Positions 6,107 through 6,243 of a stretch of DNA of 6,243 bases are shown piece by piece. The DNA lies in NCBI GenBank assembly GCA_012511735.1, contig JAAZFK010000306.1:1-6243 (forward strand), read 5' to 3'. The first letter of the stretch is position 1. Each line of letters opens with the position of its first letter. The stretch comes from Clostridiaceae bacterium. GTDB lineage: Bacteria; Bacillota; Clostridia; Saccharofermentanales; DTU023. The notes below the pieces were generated by a model. It had not been told where the DNA came from and did no database searches. It saw only the letters and a list, made by a program, of their open reading frames with translations. The position numbers and the translations under genes were made by a program.

Positions 6107-6243
6107 TAGTCAGTCTCCGGCTGTTCCATCCCCTGCGGGACCAGCCCGATCTGCGGCGCGATCCACATGGACATCTCGTCCAGCATGGTGAGCGCCGGAA
6201 CTTCCTCCATATAGATATGAACCGGAACCCGTTCCCTGACTTC
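6106..6243 (-). CDS. C-terminal end of an unidentified protein (partial)
   Basis: An open frame enters from the right edge and ends at TAG (6106-6108), giving the last 45 residues of a protein. The visible tail includes VPVHIYMEEVPALTMLDEMS and then WIAPQIGLVPQGMEQPETD. It is mildly hydrophobic in the middle and acidic at the end; it has no cysteine pair, membrane helix or motif I recognise. The frame is supported by the GC pattern of codon third positions and by the same strand and close spacing (56 bases) as the DUF4428 gene. The start and most of the gene lie outside the window, so I assign no function. Confidence 0.5.
   Translation of the reverse strand, partial: EVRERVPVHIYMEEVPALTMLDEMSMWIAPQIGLVPQGMEQPETD

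Overview
The window looks like chromosomal DNA of an anaerobic, low-to-mid GC Gram-positive bacterium, most likely an uncultured Bacillota (Clostridia-like) lineage. This is inferred from protein style: a two-permease ABC-2 exporter of the kind common in Firmicutes, a DUF4428 zinc-finger protein, strong GGAGG-type ribosome binding sites, and an AmmeMemoRadiSam gene set whose LigB/Memo-like protein has the sequence style seen in Clostridia. No rRNA, tRNA, insertion sequence, CRISPR array or phage gene is visible. The taxonomic call is an inference without database support.

The window has two convergent halves. The left half (about 7-3082, + strand) holds two consecutive permease genes of an ABC-2 type transporter. 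The first encodes an almost entirely membrane-embedded protein. The second encodes about nine membrane helices followed by a large soluble C-terminal domain of about 280 residues. Only 16 bases separate them, so they are very probably co-transcribed and may form a heterodimer. The ATP-binding subunit is not in the window and would be expected just upstream of position 1.

The right half (3079-6243, - strand) reads right to left. It starts with the last 45 codons of an unidentified protein, then a DUF4428 protein with a zinc knuckle at each end, then a three-gene AmmeMemoRadiSam set: amrB (LigB/Memo-like metalloprotein), amrA (AMMECR1 domain) and amrS (radical SAM enzyme). amrB, amrA and amrS are translationally packed: the amrA ribosome binding site overlaps the amrB stop codon, and amrA and amrS overlap by 11 bases. 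The three proteins are widely co-conserved, but as far as I know their shared reaction is not established. This is the least understood and most interesting part of the window.

The two halves collide at a TTAA tetranucleotide (3079-3082) that supplies the stop codons of both the second permease and amrS, leaving no intergenic terminator between them. Coding density is very high. The only non-coding gaps over 20 bases are about 70 bases before amrB and about 56 bases before the DUF4428 gene; each holds, or abuts, a small inverted repeat.
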